DNA from: Bradyrhizobiaceae bacterium
GTDB taxonomy: Bacteria; Pseudomonadota; Alphaproteobacteria; Rhizobiales; Xanthobacteraceae
Direction: 5' to 3'
Assembly: GCA_020544565.1 (NCBI GenBank)
Contig: CP078014.1
Span: 750,574-814,573, forward strand
Length of the DNA stretch: 64,000 nucleotides
Shown: one piece after another, positions 56,554 to 64,000 of the stretch
Layout of the letters: each line of letters starts with the position of its first letter
Position numbering within the stretch: position 1 is the first letter of the stretch
The notes under the pieces: model-generated
Database searches by the model: none
The model's input: only the letters and a program-made list of their open reading frames with translations
What the model was told of the DNA's origin: nothing
Translations under genes and position numbers: made by a program

Positions 56554-59079
56554 GTGACAGTTTTTTCCGTGCCGAGCCGGGTGACCCAGCCGCTTTCCTT
56601 CCGCGTCGTAGGCCTCGATTGTCAAAACGAGATCCGTCAACTGAAGAGCGCGGTTGGTCCGCTTGTGGGTGGTGAAGACAACCTCTCCTTCGACACCAAG
56701 GCCGGTCGGATGGACGTTGCGCCAGGTGTTTCCCCAGGGATTAATGCCATTTTAGTTGCGGTCGCCACCACAGGTATGGTCGCGGAATTGTTAAGCGACC
56801 AAAAGACACCATTGAGCGTATCGGCGACGGACACCGTTTGTGTGGGCTGCGCTGGCGACGTTGCTTTCACCGCTCCCGTACCTGCCGCAGTCCCAGACGG
56901 AGTGGTGTTCAAGATCCATGGTATGGATTGCGGGGACGAAGTCGCGGCTCTCAAGCGCGAAGTCGGATCGTTGGTCGGCGAGGACAGGCTTGTATTCGAT
57001 CTCATCAACGGCCGGATGTCCGTGAGCGGCAATCCCGATGCAGCCATGTTGGCAAGCATCGAGAAGGCTGTTGCGCGGACTGGCATGCGTGCGGAACAGT
57101 GGACCGAAGGCCCGAAGACTGAAGGTGCTCTTGCCGAAGACCGAAGGCGACGCACCCAATCACTCCTGACGGCAGCCAGCGGAATCCTGACTGCACTTGG
57201 CTTTGCCATTCATGCTTCGTCCGCGGGAAGCGTGCTTGCCGCGCTCAGTGAAACTCCTGGGGTGTTCGCACCTGCGCCAATCGCCGCCATCCTGGCGTAT
57301 GCGCTGGCTGTCGTCTGTGCGATCAGATATGTCGCGCCGAAGGCTCTACTTTCCGCGCGACGTCTGCGGCCTGACATGAATTTGCTGATGGTCATTGCCG
57401 TCGCGGGTGCTGTTGCGATTCACCAATGGTTCGAGGCGGCCACCGTCTCATTCTTTTTCGCGCTTGCCCTGGCGCTGGAGGCGTGGAGCCTTGGGCGCGC
57501 GCGTCGGGCCGTAGCAGCGCTGATGGAACTGGCTCCAGCCGTTGCGCGCGTGAAGTTTGGAGGCGGAACGGAGAAGGAAATTCCTGTCGCGGCGGTGTCA
57601 ATCGGTGCTCACATCGTTGTACGGCCTGGCGATAAAATTCCGCTCGACGGAATCGTCCTGACCGGTGCAAGCGAAGTGAACCAAGCTCCCATCACCGGCG
57701 AAAGCGTCCCCGTCTCGATATCGGAAGGTTCTGTGGTCTACGCCGGAACGATCAATGGCGAAGGTGCGCTGGAAATCGAAACCACAAAGGGCGCGCAAGA
57801 CACCACGCTCGCCCGCATCATCAAAATGGTGGGCTCCGCGCAAAGCCGCCGCGCGCCTTCCGAGCAATGGGTCGAACGCTTTGCCCGAATCTATACGCCG
57901 AGCGTCATGGGGCTTGCTGTGGCGGTGCTCGTCATTCCGCCGCTTATATTCGGCGGAGCATGGGACGTATGGTTTTATCGCGCCCTGGTTCTTCTAGTCA
58001 TCGCGTGCCCTTGCGCACTCGTCATCTCCACTCCGGTGAGCATCGTGGCGGCTCTGGCTGGCGCCGCGAAACAAGGCGTGCTGGTGAAAGGCGGCGTGCA
58101 TCTCGAGACACCGTCGAAGCTCAAGGCAATCGCCATGGACAAAACCGGCACGCTGACGCAAGGACGCCCCAAGGTCGTCGAACTCGTCACCTTCAACAAT
58201 CACAGCGAGGGCGAACTGCTGAAGTTGGCTACTGCCCTTGAAGCTCGCAGTGAGCATCCTTTGGCGAACGCGATACTTGAAAAGGCGGCCGAAGCCGGAA
58301 TAGCGGCAGCCCCTGCCAGTGGGGTCCAGGCAGTGCGCGGCAAAGGAGTTGTCGGTCGCATCGGCGAGCAACATGCTTGGTTGGGATCTTGTCGCTTTAT
58401 CGAAGAACACGATGGGCTTTCGAATTCGACCGAGGCGCTTCAAGCAGCCGATGCTCTTGCAAGTGCTGGACGTACTGTTATCGGCGTTGGCGATGACCGC
58501 GAGATCTGGGGCCTGATTGCCGTCGCCGATGCGGTGAGACCGGAGGCCAAGCGTATTGTGGCCGACCTACACGCGGCAGGTATCGAGCGCGTCGTGATGC
58601 TGACTGGCGATAATAGGGCCACTGCTGAAATGATCGCGCGGGAAACTGGCGTCGATGAGGTGCACGCGGAGCTCTTGCCCGAACAGAAGGTCGAATCTGT
58701 TGAAAGGTTGGTCGCGCGGTACGGTCATGTCGGGATGATTGGAGATGGCGTAAATGATGCTCCCGCGATGGCACGCGCGAACGTTGGCATCGCCATGGGA
58801 GCAATCGGCTCTGATGCTGCCATCGAGACTGCGGATATCGCTCTCATGCAGGACGATTTATCGCGCCTGCCTTGGCTCATTCGTCATTCCAAGGCGACTC
58901 TGGCCATCGTCCGGCAGAACATCGGCTTCTCGCTTGCTGTCAAATTGCTTTTTACAGGTCTGACGATCGTCGGATGGGCATCGCTATGGGGAGCCATCGC
59001 AGCCGATGTCGGGGCTTCGCTGCTCGTCGTGCTGAACGGGCTCCGACTATTAAATCGCGACCAGTCAGCTCAGACGTAA
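56554..59079 (+). CDS. pbrA: P1B-2-type Pb/Cd/Zn ATPase (PbrA/CadA-like)
   Basis: An 841-residue pump starting at GTG 56554 with GAGG 7 bases upstream. Two N-terminal metal-binding domains are unusual: VVGLDCQNEIRQL and IHGMDCGDEVAALKREVG carry a Cys-x-x-Glu in place of CxxC, as in some Pb/Zn ATPases. Core: CPC at 485-487, D529 in DKTGTLT, TGDN, GDGVNDAPAM, and the last span ADVGASLLVVLNGLRLL. It exports Pb, Cd or Zn from the cytoplasm. Under control of the MerR protein upstream and followed by ccdA and lspA, the order of lead-resistance operons. Confidence 0.88.
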   Translation: MTVFSVPSRVTQPLSFRVVGLDCQNEIRQLKSAVGPLVGGEDNLSFDTKAGRMDVAPGVSPGINAILVAVATTGMVAELLSDQKTPLSVSATDTVCVGCAGDVAFTAPVPAAVPDGVVFKIHGMDCGDEVAALKREVGSLVGEDRLVFDLINGRMSVSGNPDAAMLASIEKAVARTGMRAEQWTEGPKTEGALAEDRRRRTQSLLTAASGILTALGFAIHASSAGSVLAALSETPGVFAPAPIAAILAYALAVVCAIRYVAPKALLSARRLRPDMNLLMVIAVAGAVAIHQWFEAATVSFFFALALALEAWSLGRARRAVAALMELAPAVARVKFGGGTEKEIPVAAVSIGAHIVVRPGDKIPLDGIVLTGASEVNQAPITGESVPVSISEGSVVYAGTINGEGALEIETTKGAQDTTLARIIKMVGSAQSRRAPSEQWVERFARIYTPSVMGLAVAVLVIPPLIFGGAWDVWFYRALVLLVIACPCALVISTPVSIVAALAGAAKQGVLVKGGVHLETPSKLKAIAMDKTGTLTQGRPKVVELVTFNNHSEGELLKLATALEARSEHPLANAILEKAAEAGIAAAPASGVQAVRGKGVVGRIGEQHAWLGSCRFIEEHDGLSNSTEALQAADALASAGRTVIGVGDDREIWGLIAVADAVRPEAKRIVADLHAAGIERVVMLTGDNRATAEMIARETGVDEVHAELLPEQKVESVERLVARYGHVGMIGDGVNDAPAMARANVGIAMGAIGSDAAIETADIALMQDDLSRLPWLIRHSKATLAIVRQNIGFSLAVKLLFTGLTIVGWASLWGAIAADVGASLLVVLNGLRLLNRDQSAQT

Positions 59080-59204
59080 ATCCATCGACGACTGGCCGTG
59101 GTTCGACTGCCTCTGACGCCAGAGGCGAAACTGGGCGCACTCACTGAAATAAGCTGGCGGATGAAAGTTCTTGGGTTGATGAGCTATTTCTTGGGCATAC
59201 ACCG

Positions 59205-59954
59205 ATGACGCTTGACCTTTCCGTCGTCGGCATTGTCACGGCGTTCGCGGCCGGAGCGGTCTCGTTCCTATCGCCGTGTGTCCTTCCCCTGGTGCCGGCA
59301 TACATCTCATATGTTGCAGGTCAAAGCCTCCCACCGGCGGACGGCGATCAATCGGTCCCGGCTCGGATGCAGCTTCGCGTACTGTTTTTGAGTGTATGCT
59401 TTGTCCTCGGATTTACGACGATCTTTGTGGCACTTGGTGCCGGCGCCAACGCCTTGAGCTTGGTGCTCGCAGTTTACCGATACGAAATCAATATACTTAG
59501 CGGTCTACTGGTAATCCTGTTTGGTATCTTTACGACAGGCCTCTGGCGTCCTGCTTGGATCGAGCGCGACACGCGCGTGCAAATCGCACGGCCGGGCACA
59601 GGACCGGTCTCTGCCTATCTCCTCGGTACTGCATTTGCGTTTGGATGGACGCCCTGCATTGGTCCGGTCCTTGGCGCAATCCTTGCAGTCGCGGCTTCGT
59701 CTTCCTCCGGCGCGAGCGGTGTGGCGCTGCTTGCCATTTACTCTCTCGGCCTTGGGTTGCCGTTCGTTCTGGCGGCGCTTTTTTCCAGCAGATTTGTCGG
59801 ACGCTTGGGAAAATTTGGACGCGCCGGTCGCATTTTGCAGTTGATTGCCGGATTCGTGATGATCGCTATGGGGGTTGCAATGATTACCGGTCATCTCACT
59901 GACGTTGCGATCTGGTTCTTCGAAACGTTTCCGATGCTGGGTCAAATTGGCTGA
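59205..59954 (+). CDS. ccdA: CcdA/DsbD-type thiol-redox membrane protein
   Basis: A 249-residue protein with six spans. Both conserved redox cysteines are present in their Pro-bracketed motifs: FLSPCVLPLVPAYISY (C25) and GWTPCIGPVLGAIL (C151). CcdA passes electrons from thioredoxin to periplasmic thiols, mainly for cytochrome c and disulphide repair. Sitting between the metal ATPase and lspA, it may protect periplasmic thiols from Pb or Cd. 125 bp follow the ATPase stop, with a weak stem-loop (about 59110-59126). Confidence 0.85.
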   Translation: MTLDLSVVGIVTAFAAGAVSFLSPCVLPLVPAYISYVAGQSLPPADGDQSVPARMQLRVLFLSVCFVLGFTTIFVALGAGANALSLVLAVYRYEINILSGLLVILFGIFTTGLWRPAWIERDTRVQIARPGTGPVSAYLLGTAFAFGWTPCIGPVLGAILAVAASSSSGASGVALLAIYSLGLGLPFVLAALFSSRFVGRLGKFGRAGRILQLIAGFVMIAMGVAMITGHLTDVAIWFFETFPMLGQIG

Positions 59955-59979
59955 GCAGGCGCGCAGGTGGAGTGTGATA

Positions 59980-60465
59980 ATGCGAGCAACACTGGCGGTG
60001 GCTGCAACATGGTACATCATAGACCAAGCCAGCAAATGGTGGATACTCAATCATCTCATGAATCCGCCGGCGACGATCAGCCTTACGCCGTTTTTTAACA
60101 TAGTGCTGGGCTGGAATACCGGAGTTAGCTTTGGGCTGTTTGGAGGCCTTGGTGTTCCGGCGTGGATTTTCGTGGCATTCGCGATCGCGATGTCCGCAGC
60201 CCTTTTGGTCTGGTTGGGTCGCGCTAACGTCCCATTCGTGCGCGTTGCCATCGGCTTGATCGTCGGTGGAGCGCTCGGGAATGCCACGGACCGCCTACGG
60301 CGCGGTGCCGTACCTGATTTTTTGGATTTTCATCTCGGGAATTGGCACTGGCCGGCCTTCAACATGGCCGACGTCGGGGTCGTCTGCGGAACATCTCTGC
60401 TGATGTTGCATTTCGTCACACAACCGGGCAGCGCCAACACGGCAAGCACACAAGAAGAACGCTGA
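59980..60465 (+). CDS. lspA: prolipoprotein signal peptidase LspA (PbrC-like)
   Basis: A 161-residue, four-span inner-membrane aspartyl protease. ATG 59980 is preferred because GGAG lies 7 bases upstream. Motifs: YIIDQASKWWI (conserved D and K), WNTGVSFGLFG, and GGALGNATDRLRRGAVPDFLDF ... FNMADVGV, which contains the two catalytic Asp residues. In lead-resistance operons the equivalent PbrC processes a lipoprotein. A lipoprotein gene follows immediately here. Confidence 0.88.
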   Translation: MRATLAVAATWYIIDQASKWWILNHLMNPPATISLTPFFNIVLGWNTGVSFGLFGGLGVPAWIFVAFAIAMSAALLVWLGRANVPFVRVAIGLIVGGALGNATDRLRRGAVPDFLDFHLGNWHWPAFNMADVGVVCGTSLLMLHFVTQPGSANTASTQEER

Positions 60466-60510
60466 TGTTTGTAAGCACGGCTTGCACTCTATAACGCTTC
60501 GGAGTTCGAA

Positions 60511-61497
60511 TTGTCGAAGATCATCGCCACACTTATGGTTTCAGTCATTCTCCTGGGATGTTCGACGCCTCAATTTGACGCTGCTAAGCATCTGCGGCCG
60601 ATACCCACAGTCTTATTGTCAGACATGCAGGCCAAGGGAATGACCTCGTCAGCCCCGATCTTGGTGCGCATCTTCAAACAGGAAAATGAACTTGAAGTGT
60701 GGAAACGCGAGAGCAGCGGCCGTTACGCTTTGCTGAAGACGTACGGCATTTGTCGATGGTCCGGCCAGTTAGGTCCGAAAAATCGGGAAGGAGACCGTCA
60801 GGCCCCTGAGGGATTCTATCTCGTTACGCCTAAGCAAATGAACCCTCGCTCGGAGCTCTTTCTTTCATTCGATCTGGGATTTCCGAACGAGGTCGATCGG
60901 GCGCACGGTCGATCTGGACGTCATTTGATGGTGCATGGTGAATGCACTTCGAGCGGATGCTACGCGATGACGAATGACGGGATGGCTGAAATATATGCGC
61001 TTGCGCGGGAGGCGTTCGCCGGCGGCCAAAAGGCCATCCAAGTTCAAGCATTACCGTTTCGCATGACAGCTGAGAATCTGGCCAAATACCGTGCCGATCC
61101 AAATTTTGCGTTTTGGAAGAATCTGAAGGAAGGTTCGGATCATTTCGAGGTTGTGCGTCACGAGCCTAGAGTTGACGCGTGCGGCGGGAACTACGTTTTC
61201 AATGCGAGCGCGCCTCGGGGCCCGCTTCGCGCCTCTCGGCCCTGCCCGGAATTGGTGTATGAACCAGAAACAGCGGCACTTGTTGAGGAAAAGCAACGCA
61301 ACGACACCCAACAGGTAGCTCAGCTCGTGCGCGCCGGCACTGGTGCATTCAAACGCGTTTACCTCGATGGAGACATGCACAAAAGTTATCGGCGCTTATT
61401 GGACGCGGCACCCTCATCATATGCGAGCTTCAACGTCGCCGAGGTCAGTCGGCTGGAGGCGTTAAAGGGAGAGCCGCTAGAAATGCCAATCCAATAA
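60511..61497 (+). CDS. YafK-type L,D-transpeptidase-like lipoprotein
   Basis: A 328-residue protein starting at TTG 60511, with lipobox LLGC near residue 17. The YkuD-family core is clear: GPKNREGDRQAPEGFYLV, FDLGFPNEVDRAHGRSG, and the catalytic His/Cys region LMVHGECTSSGCYAMTND. YafK-type enzymes act on the peptidoglycan-lipoprotein (Lpp) link. The last 90 residues have extra Cys residues (DACGG, RPCPEL). It directly follows lspA, which should process it. Possible role: envelope remodelling under metal stress. Confidence 0.82.
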   Translation: MSKIIATLMVSVILLGCSTPQFDAAKHLRPIPTVLLSDMQAKGMTSSAPILVRIFKQENELEVWKRESSGRYALLKTYGICRWSGQLGPKNREGDRQAPEGFYLVTPKQMNPRSELFLSFDLGFPNEVDRAHGRSGRHLMVHGECTSSGCYAMTNDGMAEIYALAREAFAGGQKAIQVQALPFRMTAENLAKYRADPNFAFWKNLKEGSDHFEVVRHEPRVDACGGNYVFNASAPRGPLRASRPCPELVYEPETAALVEEKQRNDTQQVAQLVRAGTGAFKRVYLDGDMHKSYRRLLDAAPSSYASFNVAEVSRLEALKGEPLEMPIQ

Positions 61498-61667
61498 CTG
61501 CATTGCTTTGCGAGCGCTGAGATGGATTAGGGAGGTCGAGCACGGTCACCTGCCGGCAGGACGTTAAGCAGCTTGAAAATTCAAGCCGTTGAAGGGTGGC
61601 TGAAAGTCGGCCGCTGACCATAGGAAGCTCCGATTCCGCTCATAATCGGGCCAAGACGAGAGAGAGA

Positions 61668-62651
61668 ATGGACAGTCAGAGTATCAGGGCTATTCTGGAG
61701 AACCGGCAAATCGGTATTTATTTTGGTACCGTCGTGGTGGCAGGCATAAGCGCCTTGCTTCTCCCTGGCACGACTACTCTCGAGGCCGGTGTCAATCCTG
61801 CGCTTGCACTGATGCTGTTCGTGACCTTTCTACAGGTACCGCTTGCAGACCTCAGGCAACATTTCGCTCGGCTCGATTTCCTCGCAGCTCTGCTCATCGC
61901 GAACTTCATCGCCGTTCCGCTTCTCGTGGCGGCGCTTGTTCAACTCCTCCCTGCTGGCTCTATGGAGAGACTTGGTGTGCTCTTGGTGCTGCTCACTCCT
62001 TGCATCGATTACGTCGTGACGTTTTCACATCTGGGCCGAGCCGATGCCCGTTTGTTGCTGGCGACGACACCAGCCCTGCTTATTCTGCAAATGCTGCTGC
62101 TACCGATTTATCTTGGTCTGTTGCTTGGGGAAGATGCCGCCGGTCTCGTGCAGTTCGGGCCTTTCGTCCATGCATTCGTGTGGTTGATTGCTGTTCCTCT
62201 CGTTCTTGCTGCCGTCGTGCAGTTATGGGCTGCGAGCAGCAACGCCATTACTCGGATGTCAACGGTGTTGGGGATGCTGGCGGTGCCGGCGACAGCGCTT
62301 GTCCTGCTCGTGGTCACCGCCGCCGTGGTGCCGCGGCTTGGGTCGGCAATGAATGCTGTGTTGCACGTGCTTCCAATTTATGTAGCGTTCGCGGTTTCCG
62401 CGCCCTTGATCGGTTGGAGCATTGGGCGACTGTTCCGTCTCGATGCGCCGGCCGGCCGATCAGTTGCCTTCAGTGCTGGGACGCGGAATTCGCTCGTGGT
62501 GCTGCCGCTTGCATTTGCAATACCCGGCGCAGTCCCGGTATTGCCTGCCGTCATTGTAGCGCAGACGCTTGTCGAGCTGGTCAGCGAACTACTCTATGTT
62601 CGCTTCATCGGGAAACTCGGTCCGGCCCCGTCATTGTCCGACGCGGCCTAA
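61668..62651 (+). CDS. arsenic-resistance / BASS-family transporter
   Basis: A 327-residue protein with about ten spans; ATG 61668 follows GAGAGAGA. TPCIDYVVTFSHLGRADARLL and the pattern AGTRNSLVVLPLAFAIP match proteins annotated as arsenic resistance protein of the bile-acid/sodium symporter (BASS/ACR3-related) group. Conserved Cys and Asn of this fold (TPCIDYV; GTRNSLV) are present. The substrate may be arsenite or another oxyanion. No arsR, arsC or arsH lies in the window, so arsenic function is unproven. Confidence 0.75.
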   Translation: MDSQSIRAILENRQIGIYFGTVVVAGISALLLPGTTTLEAGVNPALALMLFVTFLQVPLADLRQHFARLDFLAALLIANFIAVPLLVAALVQLLPAGSMERLGVLLVLLTPCIDYVVTFSHLGRADARLLLATTPALLILQMLLLPIYLGLLLGEDAAGLVQFGPFVHAFVWLIAVPLVLAAVVQLWAASSNAITRMSTVLGMLAVPATALVLLVVTAAVVPRLGSAMNAVLHVLPIYVAFAVSAPLIGWSIGRLFRLDAPAGRSVAFSAGTRNSLVVLPLAFAIPGAVPVLPAVIVAQTLVELVSELLYVRFIGKLGPAPSLSDAA

Positions 62652-62712
62652 CCTGAACAGATGCGAACGGACCCTGGCCAACACAGACACTCGCGTACGC
62701 GGTCATACTGAC

Positions 62713-63357
62713 ATGCCTATAACTCGCCCTTCATCACACATGAGTTCGGTGCGCGTTCGATTGCTCACGTTCGTATGTAAATGGGGCTACCGGTTAACTA
62801 TTCGGGCGCGAACCTGGTGTGAGCCGCTGATACAGGAATCCGCGCTACGTTCAGGCGAGCGAGTGCTGGAGGTGAGCGCGGAGGGTTGCAGCTTGTGCGA
62901 GGTGCTTGCACGGCAGTATCCCGCCGTACATTTTTCTGCCGTACAGCCTGCGGGATCAAGCAAGAGCGTTCGCGGCCCCTTAAGCAATCTCGAGCTTTTG
63001 CACGGGGATCAGTACTGCATCGATTGCCGTGCTGCATCATTCGACAAGGTGATCTTATCGCTCGCGCTGCATCCTTTACGGCAGAGTGATAAGGTTGCCC
63101 TCCTCAAGGAGATGAGGCGAGTATTGCGGCACGGCGGTACACTGCACATTGCCGACTTCGACCAGCCGCTGCACCGGCGAGAGATCCACGCACTTCGCGG
63201 CACCGGCTACTTGTTCGGCTCTGAGACCGCGAAGCCCCATCTCGACGGCAGTTGGTTGAATTTAATCAAGCAGACAGGGTTTGATGGTGTACGTCGCGTG
63301 AATACCGTTTCCGAGATAGTCGGCCGCATCGCCATAATCCGCGCACGCCGCAGCTGA
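62713..63357 (+). CDS. class I SAM-dependent methyltransferase
   Basis: A protein of about 214 residues (start 62713 or 62740, neither with a strong ribosome site). Motif I reads GERVLEVSAEGCSL, in place of the usual G-x-G-x-G; SFDKVILSLALHPLRQSDKVALLKEMRRVLRHGGTLHIADF (given as a region) is the motif III-IV plus post-motif core of a Methyltransf_11 fold. The substrate is unknown. The imperfect motif I is notable; it may be slow or degenerate. It lies between the BASS transporter and DUF411 genes on the same strand. Confidence 0.72.
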   Translation: MPITRPSSHMSSVRVRLLTFVCKWGYRLTIRARTWCEPLIQESALRSGERVLEVSAEGCSLCEVLARQYPAVHFSAVQPAGSSKSVRGPLSNLELLHGDQYCIDCRAASFDKVILSLALHPLRQSDKVALLKEMRRVLRHGGTLHIADFDQPLHRREIHALRGTGYLFGSETAKPHLDGSWLNLIKQTGFDGVRRVNTVSEIVGRIAIIRARRS

Positions 63358-63374
63358 ACGGGGCGGAGGGGTCG

Positions 63375-63743
63375 GTGATCGTGGTCATTAGACCCAATTG
63401 CGGTTGCTGTTCAGGCTGGGTGCGCCATCTCAAGGATGCTAACTTCGCGGTTAAGGTCGAGGAAACGACAAGCCTTCACGGCGTCCGGAGTCGTCTCGGC
63501 GTGCCGTCTGACTTGGCCGCTTGTCATACTGCTGAAGTGGGCGGATATGTCCTCGAGGGACATGTCCCTGCAGCCGCTGTACGACAACTGTTAGAGAAGC
63601 GGCCCATGCCGTCGGGTTGGCGGTCCCCGGTAGGATCACCCGGGATGGAAGGCGGCGTGCCAGATAAATATGAGGTCGTTCTTTTCGGCGCTTCCGGCCG
63701 TCAAATGGTTATGCGTTTCATCGGTGGGGATATCGCCGGTTAA
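63375..63743 (+). CDS. DUF411 metal-binding protein
   Basis: A 122-residue protein starting at GTG 63375. The DUF411 pattern is complete: NCGCCSGWVRHL (C9, C11, C12), SRLGVPSDLAACHTAEVGGYVLEGHVPAAAVRQLL (as a region) and GSPGMEGG. The usual N-terminal signal peptide is missing, so this version is cytoplasmic or the start is lost. DUF411 proteins occur with copper and other metal genes and probably bind metal via Cys, His and Met. Confidence 0.82.
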   Translation: MIVVIRPNCGCCSGWVRHLKDANFAVKVEETTSLHGVRSRLGVPSDLAACHTAEVGGYVLEGHVPAAAVRQLLEKRPMPSGWRSPVGSPGMEGGVPDKYEVVLFGASGRQMVMRFIGGDIAG

Positions 63744-63767
63744 GGCGGTTCTCATAACCATGCCGTA

Positions 63768-63791
63768 GGTAACGATCGCGCGATCGTTACC
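63768..63791 (+). repeat. 24-bp perfect palindrome
   Basis: Each half is GGTAACGATCGC or its complement. It sits 25 bp after the DUF411 stop and 70 bp before the next start. No T-run follows, so it is not a classic terminator. It may be an operator or a nuclease or recombination site. Confidence 0.6.
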
Positions 63792-63861
63792 CTCATTGTG
63801 GTGGCGAATTTGTAATGTGATCCGTCTTCCCAAGTCCACGATCCTATGTGATGTTAAGGTC

Positions 63862-64000
63862 ATGGATTTTTGCCGATTCATCAGCCGTTTGCTGGCGGTC
63901 TTTGCGATCGTTGGGCTCGTTGCATCGCCGCTGGCCACGCCAGCGGCGGCAAAACTGCTGCCGGCGGGCGAGATGAACGATATGTCGATGATGTCCGCCG
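63862..64000 (+). CDS. small exported Met-rich protein (3' end outside window)
   Basis: The frame opens at ATG 63862 with AAGGT just upstream. It encodes a signal peptide (FISRLLAVFAIVGLVASPLATPAAA) and the start of a mature part rich in methionine (GEMNDMSMMSA). It continues beyond the window. The leader and Met pattern resemble small exported proteins found near copper or mercury genes; a specific family cannot be fixed from the fragment. Confidence 0.55.
   Translation, partial: MDFCRFISRLLAVFAIVGLVASPLATPAAAKLLPAGEMNDMSMMSA

Noticed and set aside
63636..63938. A 100-residue minus-strand ORF across the 24-bp palindrome
   Set aside because: Overlaps the DUF411 gene and the start of the exported protein; no coding character.

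Overview
The window is a high-GC alphaproteobacterial sequence, most likely from the Nitrobacteraceae (Bradyrhizobium / Nitrobacter / Afipia / Rhodopseudomonas group). I infer this from the gene content and order rather than from any database search. Almost all of it looks like the inside of an integrative and conjugative element (ICE) or a conjugative plasmid-like island. No integrase, tRNA gene, rRNA gene, CRISPR array or attachment site could be identified, so the ends of the element appear to lie outside the window.

Layout. 1-5.3 kb is a defence block: the tail of an N-6 adenine DNA methylase with an overlapping PD-(D/E)XK nuclease-like gene, then an opposing three-gene set (trypsin-like protease, Abi_C-like protein, Mrr-type nuclease). 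5.6-22 kb is the establishment and maintenance region of the ICE: ArdC antirestriction protein, ParB-like protein, a 1431-residue strawberry-notch-like methyltransferase/helicase, a Toprim protein, DUF2493, two DUF736 proteins, small regulators, DUF2840, a TraF-type peptidase and a lytic transglycosylase. 22-27.4 kb holds a probable oriT region, the relaxase, the TraG/VirD4 coupling protein and a ribbon-helix-helix regulator.

28-42.4 kb is metal-resistance cargo on the plus strand: two related small His/Cys proteins flanking an orphan flgF-marR pair, a czcCBA-type RND efflux operon, a ZntA-like P-type ATPase, an encapsulin-associated-ferritin-like protein without an encapsulin, a PilZ protein, two proteins of unknown function and a CzcD-type CDF transporter. 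42.6-45.2 kb carries a LuxR regulator, an acyl-homoserine-lactone synthase and a LysR regulator. 45.2-54.4 kb is a complete minus-strand trb mating-pore operon (trbBCDEJKLFGI plus DUF2274). In related elements trbB normally follows the traG / ribbon-helix-helix pair directly; here the trb block is inverted and separated from it by the cargo.

54.5-55.8 kb is a debris zone of at least three truncated genes. 56-61.5 kb is a lead/cadmium/zinc (pbr-like) module: a MerR regulator facing a P-type ATPase across a typical MerR operator, then CcdA, prolipoprotein signal peptidase and an L,D-transpeptidase-like lipoprotein. 61.6-64 kb holds an arsenic-resistance/BASS-type transporter, a methyltransferase, a DUF411 metal protein and the start of a small secreted protein.

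How it works together (inference): the conjugation genes move a load of phage-defence and heavy-metal-efflux genes between soil or water alphaproteobacteria. Transfer is probably controlled by quorum sensing (LuxI/LuxR) and LysR. Four of the establishment genes have paired hairpin leaders in their 5' regions, which is the most unusual non-coding signal in the window.
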